Assembly: GCF_034653275.1 (NCBI RefSeq)
Contig: NZ_JAYEES010000003.1
Span: 806,001-870,000, forward strand
DNA length: 64,000 bases
From: Nitrospirillum sp034653275
GTDB lineage: Bacteria; Pseudomonadota; Alphaproteobacteria; Azospirillales; Azospirillaceae
Direction: 5' to 3'
Shown here: positions 15,492-24,988 of the stretch, piece by piece
How the letters are laid out: the number at the start of each line of letters is the position of its first letter
How positions within the stretch are numbered: the stretch's first letter is position 1
Position numbers and translations under genes: made by a program
Notes under the pieces: model-generated
Told to the model about the DNA's origin: nothing
Databases searched by the model: none
Seen by the model: only the letters and a program-made list of their open reading frames with translations

Positions 15492-18200
15492 GTGCCCGAC
15501 ACCACCGACATCGCCTCGCCAGCCGCCAGCCAGGGCGTCACGCCCATGATGGCGCAGTACCTGGAGATCAAGGCCCAGCACCCGGGTGCCCTGCTGTTCT
15601 ATCGGATGGGCGATTTCTACGAGATGTTCTTCGACGACGCGGTGGCCGCCGCCCGGGCGCTGGACATCACGCTGACCAAGCGCGGCCTGCATTTGGGGGA
15701 GGAGATCCCCATGTGCGGCGTGCCGGTGCACTCGCACGAGAATTATCTGTCCCGCCTCATCCGCCTGGGCTTCCGCGTCGCCATCTGCGAGCAGACCGAG
15801 GACCCGGCGGAGGCGCGCAAGCGCGGCGGCAAGGCGGTGGTGCGGCGCGAGGTGGTGCGCGTCGTCACCCCCGGCACCATCACCGAGGACGGCCTGCTGG
15901 ACGCCCGGTCCAACAACTATCTGGCCGCCTTGGCCGAGGTGGGCGGAGCCCTGGGCCTGGCCTGGCTGGACCTGTCGACGGGGGAGCTGACCCTGCAGCC
16001 GGTGGAGCGCGCAGCCCTGCCGGCGGCCTTGGCCCGGCTGGCGCCGGGTGAGCTGCTGGTGTCCGAACGCCTGACCCAGCAGCCGGAGCTGTTCGAGCTG
16101 TGGGCCGAATGGCGCGACCAGCTGACGGTGCAGCCCAACGCCCAATTCGACAGCGAGAACGGCCGCCAGCGCCTGCTGGACCTCTATGGCGTGGGCACGC
16201 TGGACGCCTTCGGCAGCTTCAGCCGGGGGGAGGTGGCGGCCGCCGGCTCGCTGGTCGACTATGTGGAACTGACGCAGAAGGGCCGGGTGCCGCGCCTGGA
16301 CCGGCCGCGCCGCCTGGCGCTGGGCGCGGTCATGGAGATCGACCCCGCCTCCCGCCGCAACCTGGAACTCAGCCGCACCCTGACGGGCGAGAAACGCGGC
16401 AGCCTCTTGGGCGCCATCGACCGCACGGTCACCGGCGCCGGCGCCCGCCTGCTGGCGGCCCACCTGGCGTCCCCCCTCACCGACCCGGCCACCATCGGCC
16501 GGCGCCTGGACACGGTGGCCTATTTCGTGGAGCAGGGCGGCCTGCGCGCCGACATCCGCGCGCACCTCGGCCGGGCGCCGGACATTGAGCGCGCGCTGTC
16601 CCGCCTCAGCCTGGGCCGGGGCAGCCCGCGCGACCTGGCGGGGGTGCGCGACGGCCTGGGCCGCGCCCGCGACATCTGCGACACCTTCCCGGCCGAGGCG
16701 CTGCGCGGCGCCTTGGAACCGCCGCTGCCCCCGGGCCTGCTGGACGCCCTGCATGGCGTGAAGGTGCCGGCCGACCTGGTGGCCATGCTGGCGGCGGCCC
16801 TGGGCCCGGACCTGCCGCTGAACGCCCGCGACGGCGGCTTCATCGCCCAGGGCTATTCCGCCCCCCTGGATGAGCTGAAGGAACTGCGCGACGACTCGCG
16901 CCGCCTGATCGCCAACCTCCAGGCCCGCTACGCCGGGGACACGGGCATCAACACCCTGAAGATCCGGCACAACAACGTGCTGGGCTATTACATCGAGGTC
17001 ACCGCCCAGCACGGTGACAAGCTGATGGCGGCGGAACAGCGCGGCACCTACATCCACCGCCAGACCCTGGCCAACGCCATGCGCTTCACCACGGTGGAGC
17101 TGTCGGACCTGGAACGCCGCGTGGCGGAGGCGGGGGACAAGGCGCTGGCCCTGGAACTGGCCCTGTTCGAGGAACTGACCCAGGCGGTGCTGGCCAAGGC
17201 GGACGACATCGCCTCGACCGCCCAGGCGCTGGCGTCGCTGGACGTGGCGACCTCGCTGGCCGACATCGCCGTGGAATGCCGCTGGTGCCGCCCGGTGGTG
17301 GACGACAGCCGCGAATTCCGCATCGTGCGCGGCCGCCACCCGGTGGTGGAGGCGGCACTGGTGGCCGCCGCCAGCGGACCCTTCGTCGCCAACGACTGCG
17401 ACCTTTCGGACGCCAACCGCCTGTGGCTGCTTACCGGCCCCAACATGGCCGGTAAATCGACCTTCCTGCGCCAGAACGCCCTGGTGGCCGTGCTGGCCCA
17501 GATGGGCAGCTTCGTGCCCGCCGACGCCGCCCACATCGGCGCCGTCGACCGGTTGTTCAGCCGCGTGGGGGCGGCGGACGACCTTGCGCGCGGCCGGTCC
17601 ACCTTCATGGTTGAGATGGTGGAGACGGCGGCCATCCTGAACCAGGCCACCGGGCGCAGCCTGGTCATCCTGGATGAGATCGGGCGCGGCACCGCCACCT
17701 TCGACGGCCTGTCCATCGCCTGGGCGGCGGTGGAGCATCTGCACGAGGTCACGCGCTGCCGCGCGCTGTTCGCCACGCACTACCATGAGCTGACGACCCT
17801 GTCGTCCAAGCTGCCGTCGCTGGCCTGCCACACCATGCGCATCAAGGAATGGCAGGGCGACGTGGTCTTTCTGCATGAGGTGGCCGCTGGCGCCGCCGAC
17901 CGCAGCTACGGCATCCATGTGGCCCGCCTGGCCGGGCTGCCGGCCACGGTCATCACCCGGGCGGAGGAGGTGCTGGCCATCCTGGAGGCGGGCGACCAGG
18001 GCAGCGCCGTGACGCGTCTGGCCGACGACCTGCCGCTGTTCAGCGCGCCCGTGCGCCGGGCGCCCGAGCCGGCCGCCGCGCCGCCGCCGGAATCGCCGGC
18101 GCTGGCGGCGCTGAAGTCCGTCAGCCCGGACGAGCTGACGCCGCGCCAGGCGCTGGAGGAGCTGTACCGGCTGAAGGGACTGCTGCAGGGCGCGCCCTGA
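15492..18200 (+). CDS. mutS: DNA mismatch repair protein MutS
   Basis: 902 residues. The mismatch-reading motif is in YRMGDFYEMFFDDA (Phe-x-Glu), and the ATPase domain has GPNMAGKSTFLRQ, the VGAADDLARGRSTFMVEM signature, LVILDEIGRGT and THYHEL. The C-terminal DELTPRQALEELYRLKGL matches the MutS clamp-associated tail. It starts the mismatch repair pathway with MutL. A GTG at 15492 is used; no strong ribosome-binding site is seen. Confidence 0.98.
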   Translation: MPDTTDIASPAASQGVTPMMAQYLEIKAQHPGALLFYRMGDFYEMFFDDAVAAARALDITLTKRGLHLGEEIPMCGVPVHSHENYLSRLIRLGFRVAICEQTEDPAEARKRGGKAVVRREVVRVVTPGTITEDGLLDARSNNYLAALAEVGGALGLAWLDLSTGELTLQPVERAALPAALARLAPGELLVSERLTQQPELFELWAEWRDQLTVQPNAQFDSENGRQRLLDLYGVGTLDAFGSFSRGEVAAAGSLVDYVELTQKGRVPRLDRPRRLALGAVMEIDPASRRNLELSRTLTGEKRGSLLGAIDRTVTGAGARLLAAHLASPLTDPATIGRRLDTVAYFVEQGGLRADIRAHLGRAPDIERALSRLSLGRGSPRDLAGVRDGLGRARDICDTFPAEALRGALEPPLPPGLLDALHGVKVPADLVAMLAAALGPDLPLNARDGGFIAQGYSAPLDELKELRDDSRRLIANLQARYAGDTGINTLKIRHNNVLGYYIEVTAQHGDKLMAAEQRGTYIHRQTLANAMRFTTVELSDLERRVAEAGDKALALELALFEELTQAVLAKADDIASTAQALASLDVATSLADIAVECRWCRPVVDDSREFRIVRGRHPVVEAALVAAASGPFVANDCDLSDANRLWLLTGPNMAGKSTFLRQNALVAVLAQMGSFVPADAAHIGAVDRLFSRVGAADDLARGRSTFMVEMVETAAILNQATGRSLVILDEIGRGTATFDGLSIAWAAVEHLHEVTRCRALFATHYHELTTLSSKLPSLACHTMRIKEWQGDVVFLHEVAAGAADRSYGIHVARLAGLPATVITRAEEVLAILEAGDQGSAVTRLADDLPLFSAPVRRAPEPAAAPPPESPALAALKSVSPDELTPRQALEELYRLKGLLQGAP

Positions 18201-18215
18201 CGCCCGGCGGACGCT

Positions 18216-18701
18216 TCATTCGTTGGGCAGCGTGGGGCCCTGGTCCGGCTTGGTCACGTCCACGAAGTCGCCGTCGATGACGGTGGAGGGGCGTGCCGGG
18301 GCGCCGTAGCCGCCCCCGCCCGTGGTGCGCCCGCCGCCCGTGGCGTGCACGGTGAAGCGGGTGCCCGACAGCCGCTGGGCCTGGCCCAGCAGGGCGCGGC
18401 GCACCGGCGGGACCAGCAGGGCGACGCCGGCCAGGTCGCTGAGGAAGCCCGGCACGGCGAACAGCACACCGGCCGTGGCCAGGCACAGGCCGTCCCACGC
18501 CACCACCGGCGCCTCGCCGGGGGTCGCCCCCGCCACCTTGCGCAGGGCGTCCAGCCCCTGGCGCTGCACCAGCCACAGGCCGACGACGGTGGACAGCACC
18601 ACCAGGGCCACGGTGCCCAGCACCCCCACCCTCTCCCCCACCCAGGCGAAGGCGGCGATTTCCGCCAGAAGATAAGCGATGAGAAGAAGGGGAAGGCGCA
18701 T
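18216..18701 (-). CDS. FxsA family membrane protein
   Basis: 161 residues. Helices occur at about 3-22, 27-46 and 75-95, with the family pattern LLLIAYLLAEIAAFAWVGERVG and LVQRQGLDALRK, followed by a Gly-rich tail with STVIDGDFVDV. This is the FxsA layout; E. coli FxsA relieves phage T7 exclusion by F plasmid. Convergent with mutS. Confidence 0.87.
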   Translation of the reverse strand: MRLPLLLIAYLLAEIAAFAWVGERVGVLGTVALVVLSTVVGLWLVQRQGLDALRKVAGATPGEAPVVAWDGLCLATAGVLFAVPGFLSDLAGVALLVPPVRRALLGQAQRLSGTRFTVHATGGGRTTGGGGYGAPARPSTVIDGDFVDVTKPDQGPTLPNE

Positions 18702-18865
18702 AAGCTTGCTCTTTCTTCGGACGCCGCCTATCTACAGCGAGAGGGCCGCCCGTAATGACAACCGGGTGTTCGGTCTTAACATGGTGGGGCGAGGGGCCCG
18801 TATCCAGGTGCCGATTGGGCCTGGAACGCGGATTGATTTCAAGCGCCGGAGGTTCGAAGTCTGCA

Positions 18866-19581
18866 ATGGGTGACAACTCCTACTTCTTCGAAATCGTCAT
18901 CTTCGCGATGATCGCCGTGTTCCTGGCTTATCAGCTGCACAAGGCGCTGGGCCGCAAGACGGGGGAGGAGCGTGAACGCCCCAACCCCTTCACCGCCGTC
19001 CCCCCGCGCAGGGGCCCACCACCCAGGGGCAGCAGGGCGTGCGCCCGCCGCCCTTCCAGGCGGTGCAGCCCAAGGTGATCGAGGGCACGGCGCGCGACGT
19101 CACCCCGCCCGACTATGATGGCCCGCTGTCGCTGGAGGCCGGCCTCGCCCGCATCCATCAGGCCGATCCCAGCTTTGACGAGCGGCATTTCCTGAAGGGT
19201 GCCGAAAGCGCCTTCGGCATCATCGTCGACGCCTTCGCCCGGGGCGACACCGGCGCCCTGCGTCCGCTGCTGGCCGACGCCGTCTACAACGATTTCGCCA
19301 AGGCCATCGAGGCCCGCGCCCAGGCGGGCGAGACGCTGGAGGCCCACATCCAGGCCTTCGACACCGTGGATCTGGTGCAGGCCCGCCTGCTGGAAGGCCA
19401 GGCCCTGTGCACGGTGAAGTTCATCACCCACCAGACCAACGTCACCCGTGACGCCCAGGGGCGGGTGGTGGACGGCGACGCCGAGCATCCGGCCGAGGTG
19501 GTGGACATCTGGACCTTCGCCCGCGACACCAGGTCGTCCGACCCCAACTGGCGCCTGGTCGAAACCCGCGTTCCCCACTAA
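18866..19581 (+). pseudogene. Tim44/TimA domain protein, broken by a -1 frameshift
   Basis: The first frame gives an N-terminal anchor (MGDNSYFFEIVIFAMIAVFL) and GRKTGEERERPNPFTAV; the Tim44-like domain is in the next frame from about 19021 to 19581 (FDERHFLKGAESAFGIIVDA, AVYNDFAKAIEARA, DIWTFARD). Adding one C to the six-C run at 19000-19005 joins them as PNPFTAVPPAQGPTTQGQQG, yielding about 238 residues, the normal size for alphaproteobacterial Tim44-domain proteins. A real mutation or a sequencing error are both possible. GGAGG lies upstream of the ATG. Confidence 0.85.
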
Positions 19582-19719
19582 GGGGCCAATGGCTTAAGTG
19601 GGCGAATGGCGGCGCAAATCGCGACGCCCCCCGCATCCGGGTGTTTCCTTCCGGCGGCGATCCGTTTTAAGGTCCGGCTCGACCTGACGACCCAGCCGCC
19701 TCGCGAGGAACCATTGCCC

Positions 19720-20946
19720 ATGCCGTGCCGGCCTGTTTTCGCCCGCGCGGCGCGCGGCGTGGCGGGCGCCCTGCTGCTGCTGACCACCGCCTGTTCGCTG
19801 TTCACCTCCGAAGAGCCGCCGCCCCCGGCCCCGGCCCCGGCGCCGGGTGCCAAGCTGGTGCTGCAGCCGGCCGCTTATGCCGACCTGCCCGGGTGGCAGG
19901 CGGACAAGGTGGCGGAGGCCGTCCCCGCCATCCTGCGCTCTTGTGAGAAGATGCTGCGCCAGACCTCCGGCGTCGCGGGCAAGCCCCAGGACTGGAACGC
20001 CCCCTGCTCGGCCCTGAAGAACCTGCCGCCGGGGAACGAGGCCATGGCCCGCGCTGCCCTGGAACGCTGGTTCCAGCCCTGGCGCGCCACCGACAACGGC
20101 AATCCCGAGGGCCTGTTCACCGGATACTATGAGGCGGACCTGCGCGGCAGCCGCACACGCCACGGCCGGTACACGGTGCCCCTCTATCGCCGCCCGCCCG
20201 ATCTGGTGATGGTCGACCTGGGGGAGTTCCGCGACAGCCTGAAGGGCCAGCGCATCGCCGGCCGGGTGACGGACGGCAAGCTGAAGCCCTATGAGGACCG
20301 CCGCCGCATCGATGCCGGCGCCCTGACCGGCAAGGGTTTGGAACTGGTGTGGCTGGACGATGCCGTCGACGCCTTCTTCCTGCACATCCAGGGCTCCGGC
20401 CGGGTAGTGCTGGAGGAGGGGGGCGAGATGCGCGTGGCCTATGACGGGCAGAACGGCTGGCCCTATGTCGCCATCGGCCGCCAGATGGCGGCGGACGGCA
20501 AGCTGGACCGCGACGCCGTCACCATGCAGTCCATCCGCGCCTGGCTGGCCACCAACCCGGCGCAGGCCCAGGCCACCATGGAAGGCAACCCGTCCTACGT
20601 CTTTTTCAAGCCGCTGGAGGGCGACGGCCCCCTGGGCGCCCAGGGCGTGGCGCTGATCCCCGGCCGCTCGCTGGCGGTGGACCACACGTACGTGCCCTAT
20701 GGCCTGCCCGTCTGGCTGGACGTCACCGACCCGGAGGACGAGGACAAGCGCCTGTCCCGCCTGATGGTGGCGCAGGACACCGGCGGCGCCATCCAGGGGC
20801 CCGTGCGCGGCGACGTGTTCTGGGGCCACGGCGCCCAGGCGGAGCACCGGGCGGGCCTGATGAAAAGCCGGGGCGGCTATTGGCTGCTGCTGCCGCGCAC
20901 GGTGACGCCGGCCAACATCGCCGCCGGGCCCGGGCCGTCTTCATGA
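19720..20946 (+). CDS. mltA: membrane-bound lytic murein transglycosylase A
   Basis: 408 residues. A lipoprotein signal (GALLLLTTAC) predicts outer-membrane anchoring. The MltA domain shows GLFTGYYEADLRGSRT, FFLHIQGSGRV and AYDGQNGWPYVAIGR, and the 3D domain shows LMVAQDTGGAIQGPVRGDVFWG with the catalytic Asp. It cleaves peptidoglycan to 1,6-anhydromuropeptides. It overlaps the smr gene by four bases (ATGA). Confidence 0.95.
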   Translation: MPCRPVFARAARGVAGALLLLTTACSLFTSEEPPPPAPAPAPGAKLVLQPAAYADLPGWQADKVAEAVPAILRSCEKMLRQTSGVAGKPQDWNAPCSALKNLPPGNEAMARAALERWFQPWRATDNGNPEGLFTGYYEADLRGSRTRHGRYTVPLYRRPPDLVMVDLGEFRDSLKGQRIAGRVTDGKLKPYEDRRRIDAGALTGKGLELVWLDDAVDAFFLHIQGSGRVVLEEGGEMRVAYDGQNGWPYVAIGRQMAADGKLDRDAVTMQSIRAWLATNPAQAQATMEGNPSYVFFKPLEGDGPLGAQGVALIPGRSLAVDHTYVPYGLPVWLDVTDPEDEDKRLSRLMVAQDTGGAIQGPVRGDVFWGHGAQAEHRAGLMKSRGGYWLLLPRTVTPANIAAGPGPSS

Positions 20947-21521
20947 GCCGCCAGCGCCGCAGTCCGACGTCGGAGGAAATCCGCCTATGGCGTGAGGTCA
21001 TGCGCGACGCCGCCCCCCTGCGCCGGGGCGGCCCCTTGCCGCCTCCGCCGCCCGCGCCGGTGGAGGCCGCCCCCGCCGTGCCCGCCGTCCCGCCGCTGGC
21101 GCCGGCGCCAGCGGCCAAGCCGGTTCCCGCCGCCCCCCTGGTCCATCCCCCGCTGGTCTTCGGCGCCCGCGCCGGCCTGGACCGCCGCACCGACGACCGC
21201 TTGCGCCGGGGACAGCTGGTCATCGACGGCCGGCTGGATCTGCACGGCATGACCCAGGCCGAGGCGCACGGCGCCCTGAACGCCTTCGTCGCCCGCGCCC
21301 ACCGCGAGGGCCGGCGCACCCTGCTGGTCATCACCGGCAAGGGCTCCGGCGGCGGCCTCCACATGGGCACCGACCGGGAGAAGGGCATCCTGCGCGTGGC
21401 CGTGCCCCGCTGGTTGGGGGAGGCGCCCTTGCGCCCCCTGGTGCTGGCCATCCGCCAGGCCCAACCGCAGCATGGCGGCGGCGGGGCGCTCTACGTCCTG
21501 CTGAAGCGGCAGCGTCCATGA
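20943..21521 (+). CDS. Smr/MutS2-type domain protein
   Basis: 192 residues. A Pro/Ala-rich N-terminal half is followed by the Smr domain: IDGRLDLHGMTQAEAHGAL, TLLVITGKGSGG and a C-terminal LYVLLKR. The LDLHG and GKG motifs are those of Smr endonuclease-like proteins. Translationally coupled to mltA upstream and to the XRE regulator downstream, both by ATGA overlaps. Confidence 0.92.
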   Translation: MSRQRRSPTSEEIRLWREVMRDAAPLRRGGPLPPPPPAPVEAAPAVPAVPPLAPAPAAKPVPAAPLVHPPLVFGARAGLDRRTDDRLRRGQLVIDGRLDLHGMTQAEAHGALNAFVARAHREGRRTLLVITGKGSGGGLHMGTDREKGILRVAVPRWLGEAPLRPLVLAIRQAQPQHGGGGALYVLLKRQRP

Positions 21522-21871
21522 CCCCTTTCGGCCAGCGGATGCGCGAGCTGCGCGAACAGCATGGCCTGGCCCTGAAGGACATGGCCGCAGCGCTGCACAT
21601 CTCCTCCGCCTACCTTTCCGCGCTGGAGCACGGCCGCAAGGGCACGCCCTCGCCCATGCTGGTGCGCCAGATCTGCGGCTATTTCGGCATCATCTGGGAC
21701 GAGGCGGAGGAGATGGAGCGCCTGGCCCAGATGTCCGACCCCCGGGTGGTGGTGGACACCAGCGGTCTGCATCCCAAGGCCACCCTGGCCGCCAACCGCC
21801 TGGCCCAGCGCATCGGCAAGATGGATGAGGCGACGCTGGACCGGCTGCTGGCGCTGATCGGGCCCGCCTGA
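21518..21871 (+). CDS. XRE-family helix-turn-helix regulator
   Basis: 117 residues. The HTH covers about residues 5-60 (MRELREQHGLALKDMAAALH, then ISSAYLSALEHGRKGTPSP). The C-terminal half is a short helical extension. Overlaps the smr gene by four bases, so the mltA-smr-xre trio is probably one transcript. Its targets are unknown. Confidence 0.9.
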   Translation: MTPFGQRMRELREQHGLALKDMAAALHISSAYLSALEHGRKGTPSPMLVRQICGYFGIIWDEAEEMERLAQMSDPRVVVDTSGLHPKATLAANRLAQRIGKMDEATLDRLLALIGPA

Positions 21872-22064
21872 CCGGATGCCCTCTTTCCCGCCGCCGCCGT
21901 TTCATGCGACGGAACAGTCGGCGCGGCGAAACGGGTGCGGCGAAACGGGGCAGCCCTGCGGTCGATTCCACTCGAACCGGGCGGGGCGCTCGGTTTAGAA
22001 TGTTTACAGTTTCCCGTCCTCACCGGCGGCCGGTTCACCATTTCCGTCTTTTGGGAGCGTCCCC

Positions 22065-22487
22065 ATGCCATCGCGTCTTGAACAGCTTTGCATCCAGAAG
22101 GGCCTCAAGATGACCGAGCAGCGGCGGGTGATCAGCCGCGTGCTGTCCGAGGCCATGGACCATCCGGATGTGGAGCAGGTGTACCGCCGCGCGGTGGAGA
22201 TCGATCCCAACATCTCCATCGCCACGGTCTACCGCACCATGCGGCTGTTCGAGGAGGCCAACGTCATCGAGCGGCTGGACTTCGGCGATGGCCGCGCCCG
22301 GTATGAGGAAATCCGGGACGAGCACCACCACCACCTGATCGACCTGCAGTCGGGCGAGGTGATCGAGTTCCGCAATGAGGAGCTGGAGCGCCTGAAGGAA
22401 AAGGTGGCGGCTGAGCTGGGTTATGAGCTGATCGGCCACCGCCTGGAACTGTACGGCGTGCCGCTGAACCGCGCCAAGCGCTCCTGA
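22065..22487 (+). CDS. Fur-family transcriptional regulator
   Basis: 140 residues. The winged HTH contains MTEQRRVISRVLSEAMDHPD and ISIATVYRTMRLFEEANVIE; the dimerisation domain has DEHHHHLIDLQSGEVIEF. It lacks the C-terminal CxxC zinc motif of E. coli Fur, as do alphaproteobacterial Fur/Mur proteins, so it may sense manganese or iron. Which metal it responds to cannot be told from sequence. Confidence 0.9.
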   Translation: MPSRLEQLCIQKGLKMTEQRRVISRVLSEAMDHPDVEQVYRRAVEIDPNISIATVYRTMRLFEEANVIERLDFGDGRARYEEIRDEHHHHLIDLQSGEVIEFRNEELERLKEKVAAELGYELIGHRLELYGVPLNRAKRS

Positions 22488-22498
22488 GGTCCCGTCCC

Positions 22499-22708
22499 AT
22501 GGCTTGCCGCGAGGATGCCACGTCCGACTGTTGCCGCCCCGCCGTCGTGCGGGCGTATCAGGAAATGCGCGGCAAGGGCCAGCCGGAGAAGTTCTGCCTG
22601 GAGGCGGCGATCACCGTCTACCGTTGGCACCACCCCAGCCCGGACGACCTGCCGCCCGAGGTCATGGCCATGGTGACCGGCTGGGTGCACGACGGCCTGC
22701 GGCACTGA
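22499..22708 (+). CDS. small conserved-looking protein of unknown function
   Basis: 69 residues with four Cys and a compact sequence (EKFCLEAAITVYRWHHPSPD). It follows the Fur-family gene by 11 bases and is probably cotranscribed with it. No family recognised; coding is supported by codon use and spacing only. Confidence 0.6.
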   Translation: MACREDATSDCCRPAVVRAYQEMRGKGQPEKFCLEAAITVYRWHHPSPDDLPPEVMAMVTGWVHDGLRH

Positions 22709-22736
22709 TGCGGGTTTTCGCGCGGAGGGAGGCGGC

Positions 22737-22967
22737 GTGACATTCGACTGGCACGCCGACCTGATCACCCGCGACACCCCCATCACCCCGACATATCGCG
22801 GCACCCAGAACGTCCGGCGCTTCTTCCGCCGGGAATGCGGCGACCATTTCAAATTCGGCCGGCCCTTCATGGCCTGGATGAAGGCGGCGGCCCACCAGGC
22901 GGGAGGGGGCTGGACCATGGGGGACGCCGCCGACGAATGGCGCCGCCGCGACGTGGCCGGCGGATAA
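22737..22967 (+). CDS. DUF6434-like small protein
   Basis: 76 residues beginning with GTG. The pattern DWHADLITRDTPITPTYRGT, QNVRRFFRRECGDHFKFGRP and MGDAADEW recalls DUF6434/SAP-associated proteins. GGAGG is at the right distance from the GTG. Function unknown. Confidence 0.7.
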   Translation: MTFDWHADLITRDTPITPTYRGTQNVRRFFRRECGDHFKFGRPFMAWMKAAAHQAGGGWTMGDAADEWRRRDVAGG

Positions 22968-23089
22968 CGGCCGTCATCCCTCGGCACCACCCTTAGCACC
23001 CTGCCCCTGCGCCCCTTGCACTGGTCAAGGCGTGCGGCCGCCCGTATGGTCCGGCGCCATCAGCAGCCCCCCAGCAGAGGCGACGCCCC

Positions 23090-24385
23090 ATGATTCCGCG
23101 CTACAGCCGCCCCCAGATGGTCAAGATTTGGGAACCGGAGAACCGGTTCCGGATCTGGTTCGAGATCGAGGCCCACGCCTGCGACGCGCAGGCCGAGCTG
23201 GGCGTCATCCCCAAGGAGGCGGCGGCGGCCGTGTGGGAGCGCGCCAAGTGGGACGTGGCCCGCATTGATGAGATCGAGCGCGAGACCAAGCACGACGTCA
23301 TCGCCTTCCTGACCAACCTGGCGGAGCATGTCGGCCCCGAGGCCCGCTTCGTCCACCAGGGCATGACCTCCAGCGACGTGCTGGACACCTGCCTGGCGGT
23401 GCAGCTGAAGGAGGCGACCGACCTGCTGCTGGCGGACATGGACGCCCTGCTGGCGGCCCTGGCGCGCCGGGCGCAGGAACACAAGTACACGCCCAGCATC
23501 GGCCGCAGCCACGGCATCCATGCCGAGCCGGTGACCTTCGGCCTGAAGCTGGCCGGCCACTACGCCGCCTTCAAGCGCGGCCGCGACCGCCTGGCCGCCG
23601 CCCGGGATGAGATCGCCACCTGCGCCATCTCCGGCGCCGTGGGCACCTTCGCCAACATCGACCCCCGGGTCGAGGAGCATGTGGCCGCCAAGCTGGGCCT
23701 GTCGGTGGAGCCCATGTCCACCCAGGTCATCCCGCGCGACCGCCATGCGATGTACTTCGCCGTGCTGGCCGTCATCGCCGCCAGCATCGACAACCTGGCC
23801 ACGGAAGTCCGCCACCTGCAGCGCAGCGAGGTGCGCGAGGCCGAGGAGTATTTCAGCCCGGGCCAGAAAGGCTCGTCCGCCATGCCGCACAAGCGCAACC
23901 CGGTGCTGTCGGAAAACCTGTCGGGCCTGTCCCGCCTGATCCGCAGCCACGTGGTCCCGGCGCTGGAGAACGTGACCCTGTGGCATGAGCGCGACATCAG
24001 CCATTCCTCGGTGGAACGCGTCATCGCCCCCGATGCCACCATCGCCCTGGACTTCGCCCTGTCGCGCCTGACCGGCATGATCGACAAGCTGGTGGTCTAT
24101 CCGGAGAACATGCGGCGCAACCTGGACATGCTGGGCGGCCTGCACAACAGCCAGCGCGTCCTGCTGGCCCTGACCCAGGCCGGCATGAGCCGCGAGGACG
24201 CCTACCGCGCCGTGCAGCGCAACGCCATGCCGGTGTGGCTGGAGGGCAAGGACTTCCGCACCCTGCTGAAGGCCGACGCCGACGTGGCCAAGCACCTGAC
24301 GGCCGGCCAGATCGACGGCGCCTTCGACCTGGACTACCACACCAAGCATGTCGACACGGTCTTCAAGCGCGTGTTTGGGGAATAG
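23090..24385 (+). CDS. purB: adenylosuccinate lyase
   Basis: 431 residues. It cleaves SAICAR and adenylosuccinate in purine synthesis. The fumarase-superfamily signature GSSAMPHKRNPVLSE is present, with TSSDVLDT and the catalytic-His segment GRSHGIHAEP. Ends at a bidirectional terminator; purC and purS follow within 3 kb. Confidence 0.97.
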   Translation: MIPRYSRPQMVKIWEPENRFRIWFEIEAHACDAQAELGVIPKEAAAAVWERAKWDVARIDEIERETKHDVIAFLTNLAEHVGPEARFVHQGMTSSDVLDTCLAVQLKEATDLLLADMDALLAALARRAQEHKYTPSIGRSHGIHAEPVTFGLKLAGHYAAFKRGRDRLAAARDEIATCAISGAVGTFANIDPRVEEHVAAKLGLSVEPMSTQVIPRDRHAMYFAVLAVIAASIDNLATEVRHLQRSEVREAEEYFSPGQKGSSAMPHKRNPVLSENLSGLSRLIRSHVVPALENVTLWHERDISHSSVERVIAPDATIALDFALSRLTGMIDKLVVYPENMRRNLDMLGGLHNSQRVLLALTQAGMSREDAYRAVQRNAMPVWLEGKDFRTLLKADADVAKHLTAGQIDGAFDLDYHTKHVDTVFKRVFGE

Positions 24386-24456
24386 TTTTTGTTGTTCCCT
24401 CAGGCGGCGGGCGCGCTCGTGTCCAACAGCGGCATTCCACGCCGCTGACCGAACAA

Positions 24457-24486
24457 AAAAGGGCGGACCCGCGGGGCCGCCCTTTT
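24457..24486. terminator. bidirectional terminator between purB and the zeta gene
   Basis: AAAAGGGCGG (24457-24466) pairs with CCGCCCTTTT (24477-24486). T-runs occur on both strands, suiting the convergent genes. Confidence 0.85.
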
Positions 24487-24511
24487 CCTTTCCGATGATC
24501 CTCTTGGCGGA

Positions 24512-24832
24512 TCAGGCGGTCATCATCTGTTCGCGGGCCACTTCCAGCGTGTGCTCCATCTCCTTCTCCACGCGGTGGGCGGAGATGTCGACGCCCTTGG
24601 CGGTGAAGTCGGCCATGATGCGGGCCAGCACGTCCTGGTGGCCGGGCTCGCGCAGGTCTTCCGACACCATTTCCTTGGCGTAGGCGGCGGCCTCGTCGCC
24701 CGTCAGGCCCAGGTGCTGGGCGGCCCACTCGCCCATCAGGCGGGCGCGGCGGACGTAGATGCGGAACAGCAGTTCCTCGTCATGCTTGAACTTGGCCTCG
24801 AAAGCCTGTTCGCGTTCGTCAAAGGTCGTCAT
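24512..24832 (-). CDS. F1-ATPase inhibitor zeta subunit (DUF1476)
   Basis: 106 residues beginning MTTFDEREQAFEAKFKHDEE, the family's inhibitory N-terminal helix; LLFRIYVRRARLMGEWAA follows. In Paracoccus the zeta subunit blocks ATP hydrolysis by F1. The family is limited to Alphaproteobacteria, which supports the host assignment. Start ATG 24832 rather than 24850. Confidence 0.93.
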   Translation of the reverse strand: MTTFDEREQAFEAKFKHDEELLFRIYVRRARLMGEWAAQHLGLTGDEAAAYAKEMVSEDLREPGHQDVLARIMADFTAKGVDISAHRVEKEMEHTLEVAREQMMTA

Positions 24833-24988
24833 CGCTATTCCTCGAAGCACAGCTCTGGGTGGTTTCGATTTCCCCCGGCAGCCTTATATATCGGGTGGTC
24901 GCTTGCGGTCTACAGCCCCCGGGGCGATACGCCGCTCCCGGGGCCTTTCCCGAAGCGCCGCCAATACTCTGTCAGGTGCCTTCATCCC

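Noticed and set aside
19000..19041. Programmed frameshifting in the Tim44-like gene
   Set aside because: No stimulatory structure or slippery heptamer evident; a homopolymer indel is simpler, especially with two similar cases nearby.
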